Assembly (NCBI RefSeq): GCF_030644385.1
Contig: NZ_CP130060.1
Coordinates: 1,426,001-1,490,000 of the forward strand
DNA length: 64,000 nucleotides
Direction: 5' to 3'
Source: Stomatobaculum sp. F0698
Lineage (GTDB): Bacteria > Bacillota > Clostridia > Lachnospirales > Lachnospiraceae
This document shows, one piece after another, positions 8,893 to 18,743 of this stretch (position 1 is the first letter of the stretch; each line of letters starts with the position of its first letter). The position numbers were made by a program, and so were the translations under genes. The notes beneath the pieces were generated by a model, which did no database searches, was not told where the DNA came from, and saw only the letters and a list, made by a program, of their open reading frames with translations.

Positions 8893-9609
8893 TTACTTTT
8901 CGATTTTATAGCCTACCCCCCAGACCGTGGTAATAATCTTGTCCTCACGGCTGTCCTCTTTTAACTTGCCGCGAAGGCGCCGAATGTGCACCATAACGGT
9001 ATTGGTCGCCTCATAAACTCTCTCGTTCCAGACATTTTGGAAAATCTCATCCGTCGAGAAGACGCGCCCCGTGTTGCTTGCGAGCAAATAGAGGATGTCA
9101 AATTCGATCGGCGTGAGGCGTATCTCCTTCCCGTCCACGGAGACCTTGTGGTTATCGCGGTTGATGACCAAGCCGCGCACCGAAATCTCCCCTTTCTTCT
9201 TAGCCTCTTCCTCTTCTCCGCCGCTCTGGGGGTTAAGCTGGGTGTAGCGGCGCAGCTGGCTCTTGACGCGCGCCGTGAGCTCCAAGGGATTGAAGGGCTT
9301 GGTCACATAGTCATCCGCCCCGGTCCCGAGTCCCTTGATTTTATCGATGTCCGCACTCTTTGCGGAGAGCATGATAATCGGAATGTTTCTGGTCTCCCGT
9401 ATCTTTGCGCACATGGAAAGTCCGTCCATGCCGGGCATCATGATGTCCAGCAGGACGAGCTGAGCATCGTTCTCCTCGAGTAAGCGCAGTCCCTCCTCCG
9501 CATCGTTGGCCTTGACCACCCGGTAACCGTCGCTCACCAGATAGATCTCGACCAGGTCCGCAATTTCCTTCTCGTCGTCCACAACCAGGATTGTTGTCTC
9601 CGTCGCCAT
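8893..9609 (-). CDS. Response regulator, OmpR/VanR family
   Basis: This 238-residue regulator has a receiver domain with acidic pocket DDE (11-13), phospho-acceptor D55 in LLDIMMPGMDG and the switch lysine in YVTKPF. An 18-residue charged linker (Gly/Glu/Lys-rich) precedes the C-terminal winged helix ending VWGVGYKIEK. The start MATETTILVVDDE is chosen because upstream in-frame codons encode no receiver sequence. It lies 16 bases downstream of another regulator. It most likely works with the downstream kinase at 7542-8693. Confidence 0.9.
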   Translation of the reverse strand: MATETTILVVDDEKEIADLVEIYLVSDGYRVVKANDAEEGLRLLEENDAQLVLLDIMMPGMDGLSMCAKIRETRNIPIIMLSAKSADIDKIKGLGTGADDYVTKPFNPLELTARVKSQLRRYTQLNPQSGGEEEEAKKKGEISVRGLVINRDNHKVSVDGKEIRLTPIEFDILYLLASNTGRVFSTDEIFQNVWNERVYEATNTVMVHIRRLRGKLKEDSREDKIITTVWGVGYKIEK

Positions 9610-9625
9610 AAGTCTCAAACCTCCT

Positions 9626-10309
9626 TTACACGCGGAAGCGATAGCCCACGCCCCAAATCGTCTCGATATACTGCGGTTTTGCCGTATCCAGTTCGATTTT
9701 CTCTCGTATCTTCTTGACATGCACCGTGATGGTCGCAATCTCTCCGAGGCTCTCCTCGCCCCAGATTTCCCGGAACAGCGCCTCTCTTGTAAACACGCGG
9801 TTCGGATTGGACGCAAGAAAGTTCAGAAGATCGAATTCCTTGGCGGTCAGTGTTCTCTCCTCGCCGTTCACAAACACGCGCCGCGCGGTCCGGTCTATTT
9901 TAAGTCCCCGAATCACCAGCACATCTCCTTGCTTTGCCGCGACCAGTCTCTCGTAGCGGCTTAAGTGGGCGCGCACCCGTGCGACCAGTTCCCGCGGCGA
10001 AAAGGGCTTCGTGATGTAATCATCCGCGCCGAGTCCGAGTCCCTGCACCTTGTCGATATCGTCCCGCTTGGCACTCACAATCAAAATCGGTGTGTTGTAG
10101 CGCTCTCTCACCTCGCGGCATATTTCAAAGCCGCTCTCGCCCGGCAACATGAGATCCAGAATCATCAAATCATAGGTGCCGCTCAGCGCCTCCTGCATGC
10201 CGTCCCGCCCGTTGAGACAAATTTTTGTCTCAAAGCCGCTCGCCTGCAAATAATCCCGCTCGAGCTCCGCTATGCTCTCATCGTCCTCGACAATCAGTAT
10301 TTGTTTCAA
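9626..10309 (-). CDS. Response regulator, OmpR family
   Basis: This 227-residue regulator has the receiver acidic pair in VEDDES, phospho-acceptor D52 in LDLMLPGESG, switch lysine in YITKPFSPRE and a winged-helix DNA-binding domain ending IWGVGYRFRV. The preferred start is TTG at 10307-10309 (MKQILIVEDD): GGAGG lies seven bases upstream and the TTG overlaps the kinase stop as TTGA. A second TTG six bases earlier sits directly on the Shine-Dalgarno sequence. The overlap pairs it with the kinase at 10306-11361. Confidence 0.9.
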   Translation of the reverse strand: MKQILIVEDDESIAELERDYLQASGFETKICLNGRDGMQEALSGTYDLMILDLMLPGESGFEICREVRERYNTPILIVSAKRDDIDKVQGLGLGADDYITKPFSPRELVARVRAHLSRYERLVAAKQGDVLVIRGLKIDRTARRVFVNGEERTLTAKEFDLLNFLASNPNRVFTREALFREIWGEESLGEIATITVHVKKIREKIELDTAKPQYIETIWGVGYRFRV

Positions 10310-11361
10310 GTCCAATCCTCCATGTGCTTCCTGAGCGAGAAGAGTATGGTCATTCCCTTCCCGGGTTCCGAGCGGGCCCAGACTCTGCCGCCGTGATCCT
10401 CAATGATCTTTTTCACAATCGAGAGCCCTATGCCGCTGCCGCCCTTAAAATTCCGCGCCTCATCCGCGCGGAAAAAGCGCTCAAACACATAGGGCAGCTG
10501 GCGCGGCGCAATGCCGGGGCCGTTGTCGGAGAGTTCTACCCGGACAAAGTCGCCGTCATCGACCACCCGCATCCGTATCTCCCCGATTGCTTTGTCGCAG
10601 TACTTGATGGAATTGCTGATGATGTTGTTGATGACGCGGCGCATCTGCTCGGCATCGGCGACAAGCTTGACATCCTCCCCGAGCGATTCCGTAAAAGTGA
10701 AGCGGAAGCTGCGCGCCTCCGTCTCAAGCCTAAGATCCTCCGCGCAATCCCGGAAAAACTGCGCCGCCGGCACAATCGCAAAGTGGTAGGGGATGCGGTT
10801 CGAGTCGATTTTCGTATAAAAGGTGAGTTCGTCGATCAAATGATCCATCTCGTTGGCCTTGTTATAGATGGTGCGGATATAGCGGTCCATCTGCTCCGGG
10901 CTGCTGGCAACGCCGTCCTGAATTCCCTCCACATAGCCCTTGATCGAGGTAATCGGAGTCTTCAGATCGTGGGTGATATTACTTAAAAACTCCTTGGCAT
11001 CGCTGTCCGCCTTTTCCTTCTCCTCTCGGTTCTCCTTGAGGCGAAGCCGCATCTCTTCAAAGTCGTCCATGAGCCCGCGCATTTCGCTCGACACATCCTC
11101 GGTGTCAAGCGGCGCGTCGAAGTTCCCGTTTTTAATCTCCCGCATTGCCTGCTCAAGGCGCTCCAGCGGCAATATCACCGCACCGTAAACCCAGAACGCC
11201 ATCGAAAAGGCCACTATAACAAGAACAGCAATTCCCGAAATGAGCACTTGCGTGGTCAGATAGGAATCGCTGTTCTTCCAAATCCCCAGGATGAAAAGAG
11301 CCATGGGGATGATGATAATCATCAGGACCGAACCGAACAATCTGATTCTGGTCTGTTTCAC
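10306..11361 (-). CDS. Sensor histidine kinase with HAMP domain
   Basis: This 351-residue kinase has two transmembrane helices (about 8-27 and 36-60) with a loop of under ten residues, a HAMP region (about 62-115), a HisKA motif SNITHDLKTP (H131) and ATPase boxes NNIISNSIKYCD, DNGPGIA and GSGIGLSIVKK. The GTG start has GGAGGG seven bases upstream. The stop overlaps the next regulator start. It is the first gene of the long leftward operon, 33 bases downstream of metK. Like the second kinase in the operon it lacks an extracytoplasmic sensor domain. Confidence 0.9.
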   Translation of the reverse strand: MKQTRIRLFGSVLMIIIIPMALFILGIWKNSDSYLTTQVLISGIAVLVIVAFSMAFWVYGAVILPLERLEQAMREIKNGNFDAPLDTEDVSSEMRGLMDDFEEMRLRLKENREEKEKADSDAKEFLSNITHDLKTPITSIKGYVEGIQDGVASSPEQMDRYIRTIYNKANEMDHLIDELTFYTKIDSNRIPYHFAIVPAAQFFRDCAEDLRLETEARSFRFTFTESLGEDVKLVADAEQMRRVINNIISNSIKYCDKAIGEIRMRVVDDGDFVRVELSDNGPGIAPRQLPYVFERFFRADEARNFKGGSGIGLSIVKKIIEDHGGRVWARSEPGKGMTILFSLRKHMEDWT

Positions 11362-11394
11362 AGACAGTCCCTCCGAGCAACTATCAATTGTAAT

Positions 11395-12579
11395 TTAGCC
11401 GAGATAGCTCTTCAGCTTTTCCGCGCGGTCCGTCTTCTCCCACGGAAGCGCGAGATCCTCTCTGCCGAAATGTCCGTATGCCGCCGTCTGCCGATAAATG
11501 GGACGCTTCAAATCGAGCATGCGGATGATGCCGGCCGGGCGAAGGTCGAACTCCTTGCGCACAATGTCGCAGAGCTCTTCATCCGAGAGCTTGCCCGTGC
11601 CGAAGGAATTGACCGAGACCGAGGTCGGCGTAGCGACACCAATCGCATAGGAGAGCTGAATCTCCACATTGTCCGCGAGGCCCGCCGCAACCAGGTTCTT
11701 TGCGACATAGCGCGCCGCATAGGATGCGGAGCGGTCCACCTTGGACGGATCCTTGCCGGAGAACGCGCCGCCGCCGTGGCGCGCATAGCCGCCGTAGGTG
11801 TCGACAATAATCTTTCTGCCGGTCAGGCCCGCATCGCCGTTCGGACCGCCGATCACAAAGCGGCCGGTCGGGTTGATATAAAAGCGCGTGTGCTCGTCCA
11901 CGAGTTCCTGCGGGAGCACCGCATCGAAAACATACTTCTTCACATCCGCGTGAATCTTCTCCTGACTCACCTCCGGATCGTGCTGGGTCGAGAGGACCAC
12001 CGCGTCGAGACGCGCCGGCTTGCCGTTCTCATCGTACTCGACCGTAACCTGGCTCTTGCCGTCCGGGCGAAGATACGTAAGCGTTTTGTCCTTTCTGAGC
12101 TCGGTCAGCTTGCGGCAGAGCTTATGTGCAAGGCTGATCGGATAGGGCATGAGCTCCGGCGTCTCACGGCAGGCATAGCCGAACATAAGTCCCTGGTCGC
12201 CCGCACCCTGATTGAGCTCCTCGTCCTTCTGTCCCTCTCTCGCCTCGAGCGCATGGTTCACACCCTGCGCAATGTCGGGCGACTGCTCATGCAGCGCGGT
12301 CAGCACCGCGCAGGTGTCGCAGTCAAAACCGTACTTACCTCTTGTGTAACCGATTTCGCGCACGGTGTCGCGCACCAGCTGCTGGTAATCGATGCGCGCC
12401 GTCGTGGAAATCTCACCCATCAAGACAACCAGACCGGTTGTGGTGGACGTTTCACACGCAACGCGGCTCTCCGGATCCTGTGCGAGCAGCGCATCCAGAA
12501 CCGCGTCTGAAATCTGGTCGCAGATTTTATCCGGATGTCCCTCTGTGACAGACTCCGAAGTGAATAATCTTCTCTCCAT
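11395..12579 (-). CDS. metK: S-adenosylmethionine synthetase
   Basis: This 394-residue enzyme makes S-adenosylmethionine from methionine and ATP in the cytoplasm. Seen are the N-terminal [13 protein letters not shown], the P-loop-like [15 protein letters not shown] and [12 protein letters not shown] motifs, and full family length. The start [10 protein letters not shown] follows GAGGAGAGAAAAGAAAA. Only 37 bases separate it from murA, so the two are probably co-transcribed. No SAM-responsive riboswitch leader fits in that gap. SAM made here serves the methyltransferase and radical SAM proteins in the window, among others. Confidence 0.97.
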   Translation of the reverse strand: MERRLFTSESVTEGHPDKICDQISDAVLDALLAQDPESRVACETSTTTGLVVLMGEISTTARIDYQQLVRDTVREIGYTRGKYGFDCDTCAVLTALHEQSPDIAQGVNHALEAREGQKDEELNQGAGDQGLMFGYACRETPELMPYPISLAHKLCRKLTELRKDKTLTYLRPDGKSQVTVEYDENGKPARLDAVVLSTQHDPEVSQEKIHADVKKYVFDAVLPQELVDEHTRFYINPTGRFVIGGPNGDAGLTGRKIIVDTYGGYARHGGGAFSGKDPSKVDRSASYAARYVAKNLVAAGLADNVEIQLSYAIGVATPTSVSVNSFGTGKLSDEELCDIVRKEFDLRPAGIIRMLDLKRPIYRQTAAYGHFGREDLALPWEKTDRAEKLKSYLG

Positions 12580-12616
12580 TTTTCTTTTCTCTCCTCTAAA
12601 AGCAATTGCTTTTCTT

Positions 12617-13909
12617 TCAGCCGGCGACCATCATGAACTTTCGAAGGTCGCGCTCGTTGTTCGCCAGCTCAATGACGGCGCCGAGGGCGCGAAGCTTCTC
12701 TTCGAAGTGTTCGTAGCCGCGCTGAATAAAGTGTATGTCGGAAATCGTTGTGATTCCCTCTGCGGCAAGTCCAGCAAGCACCAGCGCTGCGCCCGCACGC
12801 AAATCGCAGGCGTGAATCTCGGCGCCGGTAAACTTCTCGACGCCGGTGATAATCGCTGTGTTTCCCTCTACCTTGCTACAGGCTCCCATTGCGCTCAATT
12901 CGCGTAGATAGCGATACCGGCTCTCAAAAATAGACTCGGTCAAGACGCTGACCCCGCGCGCCAAGGCCATGGCCGTGCCGACCTGCGGCTGCATGTCGGT
13001 CGGAAAGCCCGGATAGGGAAGGGTCTTCACATTGACGGGACGAAGACGCGGCGTGCCGACCACGCGAATCGCGTCGTCAAACTCGAGCACCTCGCAGCCC
13101 ATCTCGATGAGTTTTGCGCTGATTGCCTCCATGTGTTTCGGAATCAGGTTTTTGACCATGATATCCCCGCGGGTAATCGCTGCCGCGAACATAAAGGTTC
13201 CCGCCTCAATCTGATCGGGAATAATGGAATAGGTCGCCGCATGAAAACGCGGGACGCCGACAATGCGAATCACGTCCGTACCTGCGCCCTTGATATTGGC
13301 TCCCATGCTGTTCAGGAAGTTCGCGACATCGACGATGTGCGGTTCCTTCGCCGCATTCTCCAGTATGGTTCTCCCCTCCGAGAGTGCCGCCGCCATCATG
13401 ACATTGATCGTAGCGCCGACCGACACCACATCAAAAAAGATGTGCTCTCCGCGGAGTTTTTTGCTCTCAACGCGTATTCTGCCGTTGACAATCTCGACCT
13501 CGGCGCCGAGCGCGCGAAAGCCCTTTAAGTGCTGGTCTATGGGTCTCTGCCCGATTTCGCAACCGCCCGGCATGGGCACATCCGCCCGTCCGTACTTTCC
13601 GAGCAACGCACCGATTAAATAGTAGGAAGCCCGAATACGCGTCATGTTCTCGGACTCCACCGAGAGCTCACGTATCCCTTTTCCGTTGATTCGCACCGTG
13701 TGTGTATCGAGGCGCATCACATCCGCGCCGATTTCCCGGATCGCATCCAGCATCATATTAATGTCCTGAACGTCCGGTAAGTTTTCAATTAACACATCCT
13801 CATCGGCCATGACGGATGCTGCGAGTATGCCAAGCGCCGCGTTCTTTGCGCCGCTGATCGAGACCTCACCGACCAACGGATTGCCGCCTTTCATGATATA
13901 TTGTGCCAT
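12617..13909 (-). CDS. murA: UDP-N-acetylglucosamine 1-carboxyvinyltransferase
   Basis: This 430-residue enzyme performs the first committed step of peptidoglycan synthesis, transferring enolpyruvate from PEP to UDP-GlcNAc. The catalytic cysteine lies in [13 protein letters not shown], so the enzyme should be fosfomycin-sensitive. The N-terminal [13 protein letters not shown] motif is also present. The start [12 protein letters not shown] is set by AAAGGAGTGAG directly upstream; the longer frame adds 11 unrelated residues. The gene follows the large anchored protein by 72 bases and precedes metK. Firmicutes often carry two MurA paralogues; which one this is cannot be told here. Confidence 0.96.
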   Translation of the reverse strand: MAQYIMKGGNPLVGEVSISGAKNAALGILAASVMADEDVLIENLPDVQDINMMLDAIREIGADVMRLDTHTVRINGKGIRELSVESENMTRIRASYYLIGALLGKYGRADVPMPGGCEIGQRPIDQHLKGFRALGAEVEIVNGRIRVESKKLRGEHIFFDVVSVGATINVMMAAALSEGRTILENAAKEPHIVDVANFLNSMGANIKGAGTDVIRIVGVPRFHAATYSIIPDQIEAGTFMFAAAITRGDIMVKNLIPKHMEAISAKLIEMGCEVLEFDDAIRVVGTPRLRPVNVKTLPYPGFPTDMQPQVGTAMALARGVSVLTESIFESRYRYLRELSAMGACSKVEGNTAIITGVEKFTGAEIHACDLRAGAALVLAGLAAEGITTISDIHFIQRGYEHFEEKLRALGAVIELANNERDLRKFMMVAG

Positions 13910-13981
13910 CTCACTCCTTTTGGCGTTCCTTCGCCGGAACATGGTCAGTGCTACTATATCACAGCTTTCTTTATTCGTAAA

Positions 13982-16450
13982 TCAGCGTGAAGAAGTGAGC
14001 GCAGCAAAGTCACTTCGCCCGTTTTCAAACATACGAGTCGCCTCTTCCATCGTGAGCTTAAAGTAAGTACCGTCATCGATGCGATACAGCGAAACGGTCG
14101 AACGGTCGTAGCCGTAGAGAATGAGCGGGGTGCCGCCGTCCGAATAGGCGAGCAGCGGTGCGCCGCCCGAGACAAAGTAGAGTACCGCGGGCAAATTTGT
14201 TCCGTAGAGATCGAGCGCTGTCCCGTCCTGTCTTGCCGCGAGCAGCGCATCCTTACTCTGATCCGGATTTTTGATGTTTCGCGCACTCGCCGTGCCGGCC
14301 CGGCAGTAAAGCATGCGCCCGCCGCTCCGCACATAGCCGCGGTTTTCGTAGGCGATGTTGATGGCCTGCCCCGCACTCTGATAACGCCCCAGATACCTGC
14401 CCTGTCCGTAGGCCTCATAGCGCGCACTGTCATCGCTCTGTTTGTCGACCTGCATTCTCGGTGCGCTGTCAAAGCTCACCGCGTCCGATGCCGCCGCTCT
14501 TGCGCGCTTTGCCTGGAATCCGCGCGGTGTCGCCGTATAATAGACCTTTTCCTTCTCTGTATTGTTCTCGGTGAGCACGCGCGGAGCCGTCTCCTCCATG
14601 GAGTTCGAGACTATGGTATCGCTTCCGCTCACGCGGAAGCTGTGTTCTCCCGTCTTCGTGATTTTTTCCAAATGAATACGCGTTCCCGTCACCTGTACAT
14701 CCGAGAGCAGTACGCCGCTCTCCATGTAGCGCGTGGGATCCGGGCTCTTCGCATTGCTGTCCGTGATCTCAATGGCAGTGAGCGGCAGTTCCCGCACAAC
14801 CCCGTTTAACTCCCAGCTGTTTCCCTCCTCGGCGATGCCGACCGCGAGGTCGTGCCCCAGGTAGCCGAGCGGACGCAGTAACTGCCCCGTGCCTGCGACA
14901 ATCGGGGTGCGCTTTCGGCTTTCCACCTGCATCTGGTTGATGGCGGAGGCCCCGAAACCGTTCGCCGTATCCTGCCAGGCAAGTTCTTCCTGCGAAGCGC
15001 TGACCTGTAAGTTACTCTGCGCCGCATCGGCACAGAGCACAATGTACTCTTTGCTCTGCAAATCGAGGCCGTAGACCGCATTGCCGAGTTTAAAATAAAA
15101 CATGGAGCCGCCGCTCTCCGCGGAGAGCAGCTCCATATCCGCCTGGAGCTCTTCGAAGCTCTCGGTGGTCGGAATAAAGGCCTGCTCGGTGACCGCACTC
15201 TTCGCGCTGTCATAGCGCATCAGCGAGATACCGACCTCGCCCTCGTGTTCGCCGCGGTTCATATAGCCCGCAAGTAGGAAATCAATGTCGCCCTTGTCCG
15301 AGAGGGAGAGGATTTTCAGACGGTGCTTTCGGTAGCCCGCGCGCACACCGCTGTCCACACCGCTCCGAAACGAAAAAATTCGCGTGTAGAGACTGCGGGC
15401 ACCGTCGAGCAGCCAGAGGTCACCGTTGGAAATAACGGCCTTCCAGCGCTTGCCCTTGCTGTCTGTTGCCTGCACGTTTCCGTCCTCGTTGATGCCGAGG
15501 TACATCTTGGCACCCGAAAAACTCGACTGATCGCCGAGGAAAATCTCGTGCATGGTGCGGGTGTAATCCATGAGGTAAATACGCTCCGGTCCCTTTCGCA
15601 TCACGAAATTTTCGCTGATTTCAAACTGCATCTGCGTGCCGTCCTCGCTGTCTCTCGACGCGAGAAAACTGCGGGACACAATGGCCAAATTGCCGTTGTA
15701 TTCGAGGAGGCGCAGATCTGCCTCTCCCGTCACGGTGAGTTTTAACCCGCCGTAGGTCAGTTGGTTAAAGCTCGACTTTAAGTCCACACGGCCGAGTGTT
15801 GTATTGTCTCCGCCATCACCGCTCTCCAAGAAAACCGCATTTTCCTTCGCGCGGTCATAGTCGAAGTTGCGGTTGCTGAAATCCTCCGCGAGCGAGACAA
15901 AGTCCGCCGCGCGGCCCGCTTCATCCGCCAGAATACGCGCGTAGTAATGGAGTTCTCCGACCTCCGCGGTCTTAACGGTCAAATCCAGTCGGTACTGGGT
16001 CCCCGGCTGCACCAGATTCTGGATGGGTAGCACGACTTTGACGTTCTTATCCTGTGTCTCCCAGTCCGTAATCTCCGTGCGCTCCACGAGATCCTTCAAA
16101 TCCGCGGAGCGTATCTCATAGCGTATCCCCGTAATCGTCACATTCCCGCTCTCCACGGAAAGCGGCAGCTTCCTGTCCTCCGGCAGTATCACAAGACTGT
16201 CGAATGCGATGTCCGCATCCGTCGCGTTCTTATAGGCATGGAGTACATCCATGCGGCGCGACAGGGTCTCCGGCCAAATCACGGGGAGTACGGGCTCCGC
16301 AAGATAGGTCCGCTCGCCGCTCTGCTGTCTCCGCTGCTCGCGAATCGAGAGCGCAAACCAGATAATCAGAGCGACCGCAAACAGAAGCACAAACAACAAT
16401 ACACGAAAACGCAGTCTACGCTTGGGACCGCGGTCCATTTTGATCGGCAT
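13982..16450 (-). CDS. Large membrane-anchored extracytoplasmic protein, unknown function
   Basis: This 822-residue protein has a basic N-terminus (RGPKRRLRFR), one transmembrane helix (about 14-34) and then a long soluble region outside the cell. The region is rich in beta-strand-like stretches and repeated D-G/N-G turns, suggesting a beta-propeller or repeated sandwich, but I recognise no family. The start MPIKMDRG is chosen for AAGGAACTT upstream; the frame is open 23 codons further. It lies directly upstream of murA on the same strand, so a cell-wall role is possible but inferred only from position. Confidence 0.7.
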   Translation of the reverse strand: MPIKMDRGPKRRLRFRVLLFVLLFAVALIIWFALSIREQRRQQSGERTYLAEPVLPVIWPETLSRRMDVLHAYKNATDADIAFDSLVILPEDRKLPLSVESGNVTITGIRYEIRSADLKDLVERTEITDWETQDKNVKVVLPIQNLVQPGTQYRLDLTVKTAEVGELHYYARILADEAGRAADFVSLAEDFSNRNFDYDRAKENAVFLESGDGGDNTTLGRVDLKSSFNQLTYGGLKLTVTGEADLRLLEYNGNLAIVSRSFLASRDSEDGTQMQFEISENFVMRKGPERIYLMDYTRTMHEIFLGDQSSFSGAKMYLGINEDGNVQATDSKGKRWKAVISNGDLWLLDGARSLYTRIFSFRSGVDSGVRAGYRKHRLKILSLSDKGDIDFLLAGYMNRGEHEGEVGISLMRYDSAKSAVTEQAFIPTTESFEELQADMELLSAESGGSMFYFKLGNAVYGLDLQSKEYIVLCADAAQSNLQVSASQEELAWQDTANGFGASAINQMQVESRKRTPIVAGTGQLLRPLGYLGHDLAVGIAEEGNSWELNGVVRELPLTAIEITDSNAKSPDPTRYMESGVLLSDVQVTGTRIHLEKITKTGEHSFRVSGSDTIVSNSMEETAPRVLTENNTEKEKVYYTATPRGFQAKRARAAASDAVSFDSAPRMQVDKQSDDSARYEAYGQGRYLGRYQSAGQAINIAYENRGYVRSGGRMLYCRAGTASARNIKNPDQSKDALLAARQDGTALDLYGTNLPAVLYFVSGGAPLLAYSDGGTPLILYGYDRSTVSLYRIDDGTYFKLTMEEATRMFENGRSDFAALTSSR

Positions 16451-16542
16451 AAGTTCCTTCTTCTTTCCGGCTCTATGATTGTAAAACGACTGTTCACATG
16501 TTATCCTGTTAACAAACAAACGGCAGAGGAGGCGGCTTTTGT

Positions 16543-17148
16543 ATGAATGATGACAGACAAGATCGCAGAATCAGGAAAACTCGCTCGGCACTTCGCCGCT
16601 GTCTGAGTGCTCTTCTTTTGAAAAAGCCGGTCAAGGATATCAGCGTTCGCGAACTCACCGAACTTGCCGATATCAACCGGGGTACTTTCTACCTGCATTA
16701 CCACGATGTCTTTGATCTCTTGCAGAATCTGGAAGAGGAGATGTTCCTGCAATACACAGCGTTGCTCGACCGCCACGATGCCGAGGAAGTCAAGGAAAGT
16801 CCGCGGAAACTCTTGGTCGATCTGCTCTGTTTCATTCAGGAGAACGCGGACTTAATCCGCATTCTGATCGGTTCAAACGGCGATCCGAACTTTCTCCAGC
16901 GACTCCGCTCCGTCTTCCAGGAAAAGATTTTGGTGCCCTGGTGGCAGTCCATTGCCGGCAAATCCGAACAGGAATACGAGTACTTCTATTCCTATATCAC
17001 CGAGGGCACAATCGGTTTAATCCACCGTTGGGTGGAAAACGGCACGGACCTCTCTCCCGAGGAAATGGCAACGCTCGCGGAGCGCTTCATCGTCTTCGGT
17101 TCCTCCACCCTGCTTCCGCCCGGTTGGACCCTCAATCACCGCGACTGA
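16543..17148 (+). CDS. TetR/AcrR family transcriptional regulator
   Basis: This 201-residue regulator has an N-terminal helix-turn-helix (about residues 12-55, with VRELTELADINRGTFYLHY) typical of TetR, and a C-terminal helical ligand-binding domain of the type seen in YbiH/DhaS-like Firmicutes regulators. The ATG follows GAGGAGGCGGCTTTTGT. It diverges from the large anchored protein gene; the 92-base gap between them holds an imperfect inverted repeat, TGTTA (16499-16503) and TAACA (16510-16514), that may be its operator. The ligand is unknown. Confidence 0.9.
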   Translation: MNDDRQDRRIRKTRSALRRCLSALLLKKPVKDISVRELTELADINRGTFYLHYHDVFDLLQNLEEEMFLQYTALLDRHDAEEVKESPRKLLVDLLCFIQENADLIRILIGSNGDPNFLQRLRSVFQEKILVPWWQSIAGKSEQEYEYFYSYITEGTIGLIHRWVENGTDLSPEEMATLAERFIVFGSSTLLPPGWTLNHRD

Positions 17149-17161
17149 GGCAAACAAAACA

Positions 17162-17197
17162 GAAAAGAGCGTCGGCGCATTGCCGACGCTCTTTTTG
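17162..17197. terminator. Bidirectional terminator between tetR and yajC
   Basis: A perfect 13-base stem, AAAGAGCGTCGGC (17164-17176) with GCCGACGCTCTTT (17182-17194), has a five-base loop and T-runs on both sides. It serves the convergent TetR gene and the scf-sec-tgt-yajC operon. Confidence 0.9.
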
Positions 17198-17203
17198 TCT
17201 CCG

Positions 17204-17509
17204 TCAAATTTCACCCGGCTTCTCAATCTGGACAATAGCAGACTTCTGCATCGGGATTCGGCAATTCTTGTTGTTGCCAAACTCAACGATTACGGTGTCT
17301 TCCGTCATGTCGATGATGACGCCGTAGAAGCCCGAAGTCGTGAGCACCGAGTCGCCGACCGCAATGCTCGAGAGCAGCGCCTCCTGCTCCTTCTTCTGCT
17401 TCTGCTGCGGACGGTATGCCATGAAATAAATCAGCGCACCGAAAAAGATAATGTAAACACCCCAGAACAGAATGTTGTTTGTTCCGCCTGTCAGTAAGAC
17501 TCCGCTCAT
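17204..17509 (-). CDS. yajC: Preprotein translocase subunit YajC
   Basis: This 101-residue protein has one N-terminal transmembrane helix (about 12-30, IIFFGALIYFMAYRPQ) followed by the conserved RPQQKQKKEQEALLSSI and GVIIDMTEDTVIVEFG segments of YajC, the SecDF-associated subunit of the Sec translocon. The start overlaps the tgt stop by four bases. It is the last gene before the strong terminator. Confidence 0.93.
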   Translation of the reverse strand: MSGVLLTGGTNNILFWGVYIIFFGALIYFMAYRPQQKQKKEQEALLSSIAVGDSVLTTSGFYGVIIDMTEDTVIVEFGNNKNCRIPMQKSAIVQIEKPGEI

Positions 17510-18657
17510 GCTTTTGCCTCCATGCCCTCTATTTTTCTTTCCTTATATGCCCGGAACTCACCTCGATCGATGGCGTCACGGATTTCTTGCATCATTGTAT
17601 TATAAAAGTACAGATTGTGCAAGACGCAAAGCCGCATCCCGAGCATCTCTCCCGCCTTCAAAAGGTGGCGAATATAGGCGCGGGAATAGGAGCGGCAGGC
17701 CGGGCAGCCGCAGCCTTCTTCGATGGGCCGCGCGTCCAGCTCATACTTCTTGTTGAAGAGATTAATCTTGCCGCTGTTCGTGTATACATGTCCGTGGCGG
17801 CCGTTTCGCGAGGGGTACACGCAGTCAAAGAAGTCCACGCCTCGCTCGACCGCTTCCAGAATGTTCTGCGGTGTGCCGACTCCCATTAAATAAGTCGGCT
17901 TTTCGCGCGGCAACTCCGGAACCACGGCATCGAGAATGCGATACATTTCCTCCGCGCTCTCGCCGACCGCAAGTCCGCCGACCGCGTAGCCGTCGAGATC
18001 CAGCTCCCGTATTTCACGCGCATGGCGTATGCGCACATCCTCAAGTATGCCGCCCTGGTTGATTCCGAAGAGCAGCTGCTCCGGATTCACGCGGTCCGGC
18101 AGGGCGTTGAGCCGCGCCATTTCCGTTTTGCAGCGCTTTAACCAACGCGTGGTGCGGTCCACACTCTGTTCGATATAGCTTCTCTCCGCAAGGCTCGGCG
18201 GGCACTCGTCGAAGGCCATCGCAATGGTAGAGCCCAGATTCGACTGAATTTGCATGCTCTCTTCGGGCCCCATAAAGATTTTCCTGCCGTCAATGTGAGA
18301 GCGGAAGGTGACGCCCTCTTCTTTGATCTTTCGCATGCCCGAGAGCGAAAACACCTGGAAACCGCCGGAGTCCGTGAGTATGGGTCTGTCCCAGTGCATA
18401 AAACGGTGCAGGCCGCCGAATTCGTGAATCAGTCGGTCGCCGGAGACCTTCCCGTCGCCCGGGCGCACATGGAGGTGGTAGGTATTCGAGAGCTGCACCT
18501 GCGTGCCGATTTCTTTTAAATCATCGGTCGATACCGCACCCTTAATGGCGGCGACCGTGCCCACATTCATGAAGACCGGCGTCTCAATGCTGCCGTGTAC
18601 CGTCTCCATATGTGCGCGCTTTGCTCTTCCCTCGCTTGCCAGAATTTTGTATTTCAC
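17506..18657 (-). CDS. tgt: tRNA-guanine transglycosylase
   Basis: This 383-residue enzyme exchanges the wobble guanine of GUN-anticodon tRNAs for the queuosine precursor preQ1. Visible are the catalytic aspartate in DSGGFQVFSL, a second active-site stretch in YAVGGLAVGE, GINQGG and the zinc site CGCPAC...H near the C-terminus (CGCPACRSYSRAYIRH). The start is a GTG with AGAGAGG seven bases upstream. It sits between secDF and yajC, an order common in Clostridia. Confidence 0.96.
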   Translation of the reverse strand: MKYKILASEGRAKRAHMETVHGSIETPVFMNVGTVAAIKGAVSTDDLKEIGTQVQLSNTYHLHVRPGDGKVSGDRLIHEFGGLHRFMHWDRPILTDSGGFQVFSLSGMRKIKEEGVTFRSHIDGRKIFMGPEESMQIQSNLGSTIAMAFDECPPSLAERSYIEQSVDRTTRWLKRCKTEMARLNALPDRVNPEQLLFGINQGGILEDVRIRHAREIRELDLDGYAVGGLAVGESAEEMYRILDAVVPELPREKPTYLMGVGTPQNILEAVERGVDFFDCVYPSRNGRHGHVYTNSGKINLFNKKYELDARPIEEGCGCPACRSYSRAYIRHLLKAGEMLGMRLCVLHNLYFYNTMMQEIRDAIDRGEFRAYKERKIEGMEAKA

Positions 18658-18677
18658 AACGTATCCTCTCTGCCAAG

Positions 18678-18704
18678 AAGAGGAGGAGCTCTGCTCCCCC
18701 TCTT
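18678..18704 (-). other. Intercistronic hairpin between secDF and tgt
   Basis: A 12-base stem with one mismatch and a three-base loop lies in the 86-base gap (AAGAGG.. pairing with ..CCTCTT). No T-run follows on the minus strand, so it is more likely an mRNA processing or stability element than a terminator. Confidence 0.4.
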
Positions 18705-18743
18705 CTATTCGCGTATCACCGAGAGCTCTGCCCTCGGAACGAA

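Noticed and set aside
11248..12510. 420-residue antisense frame over metK
   Set aside because: metK is certain on the other strand; the antisense frame crosses into the kinase gene.
12580..12616. Possible SAM riboswitch before metK
   Set aside because: Only 37 bases separate murA and metK, too short for any SAM riboswitch class.
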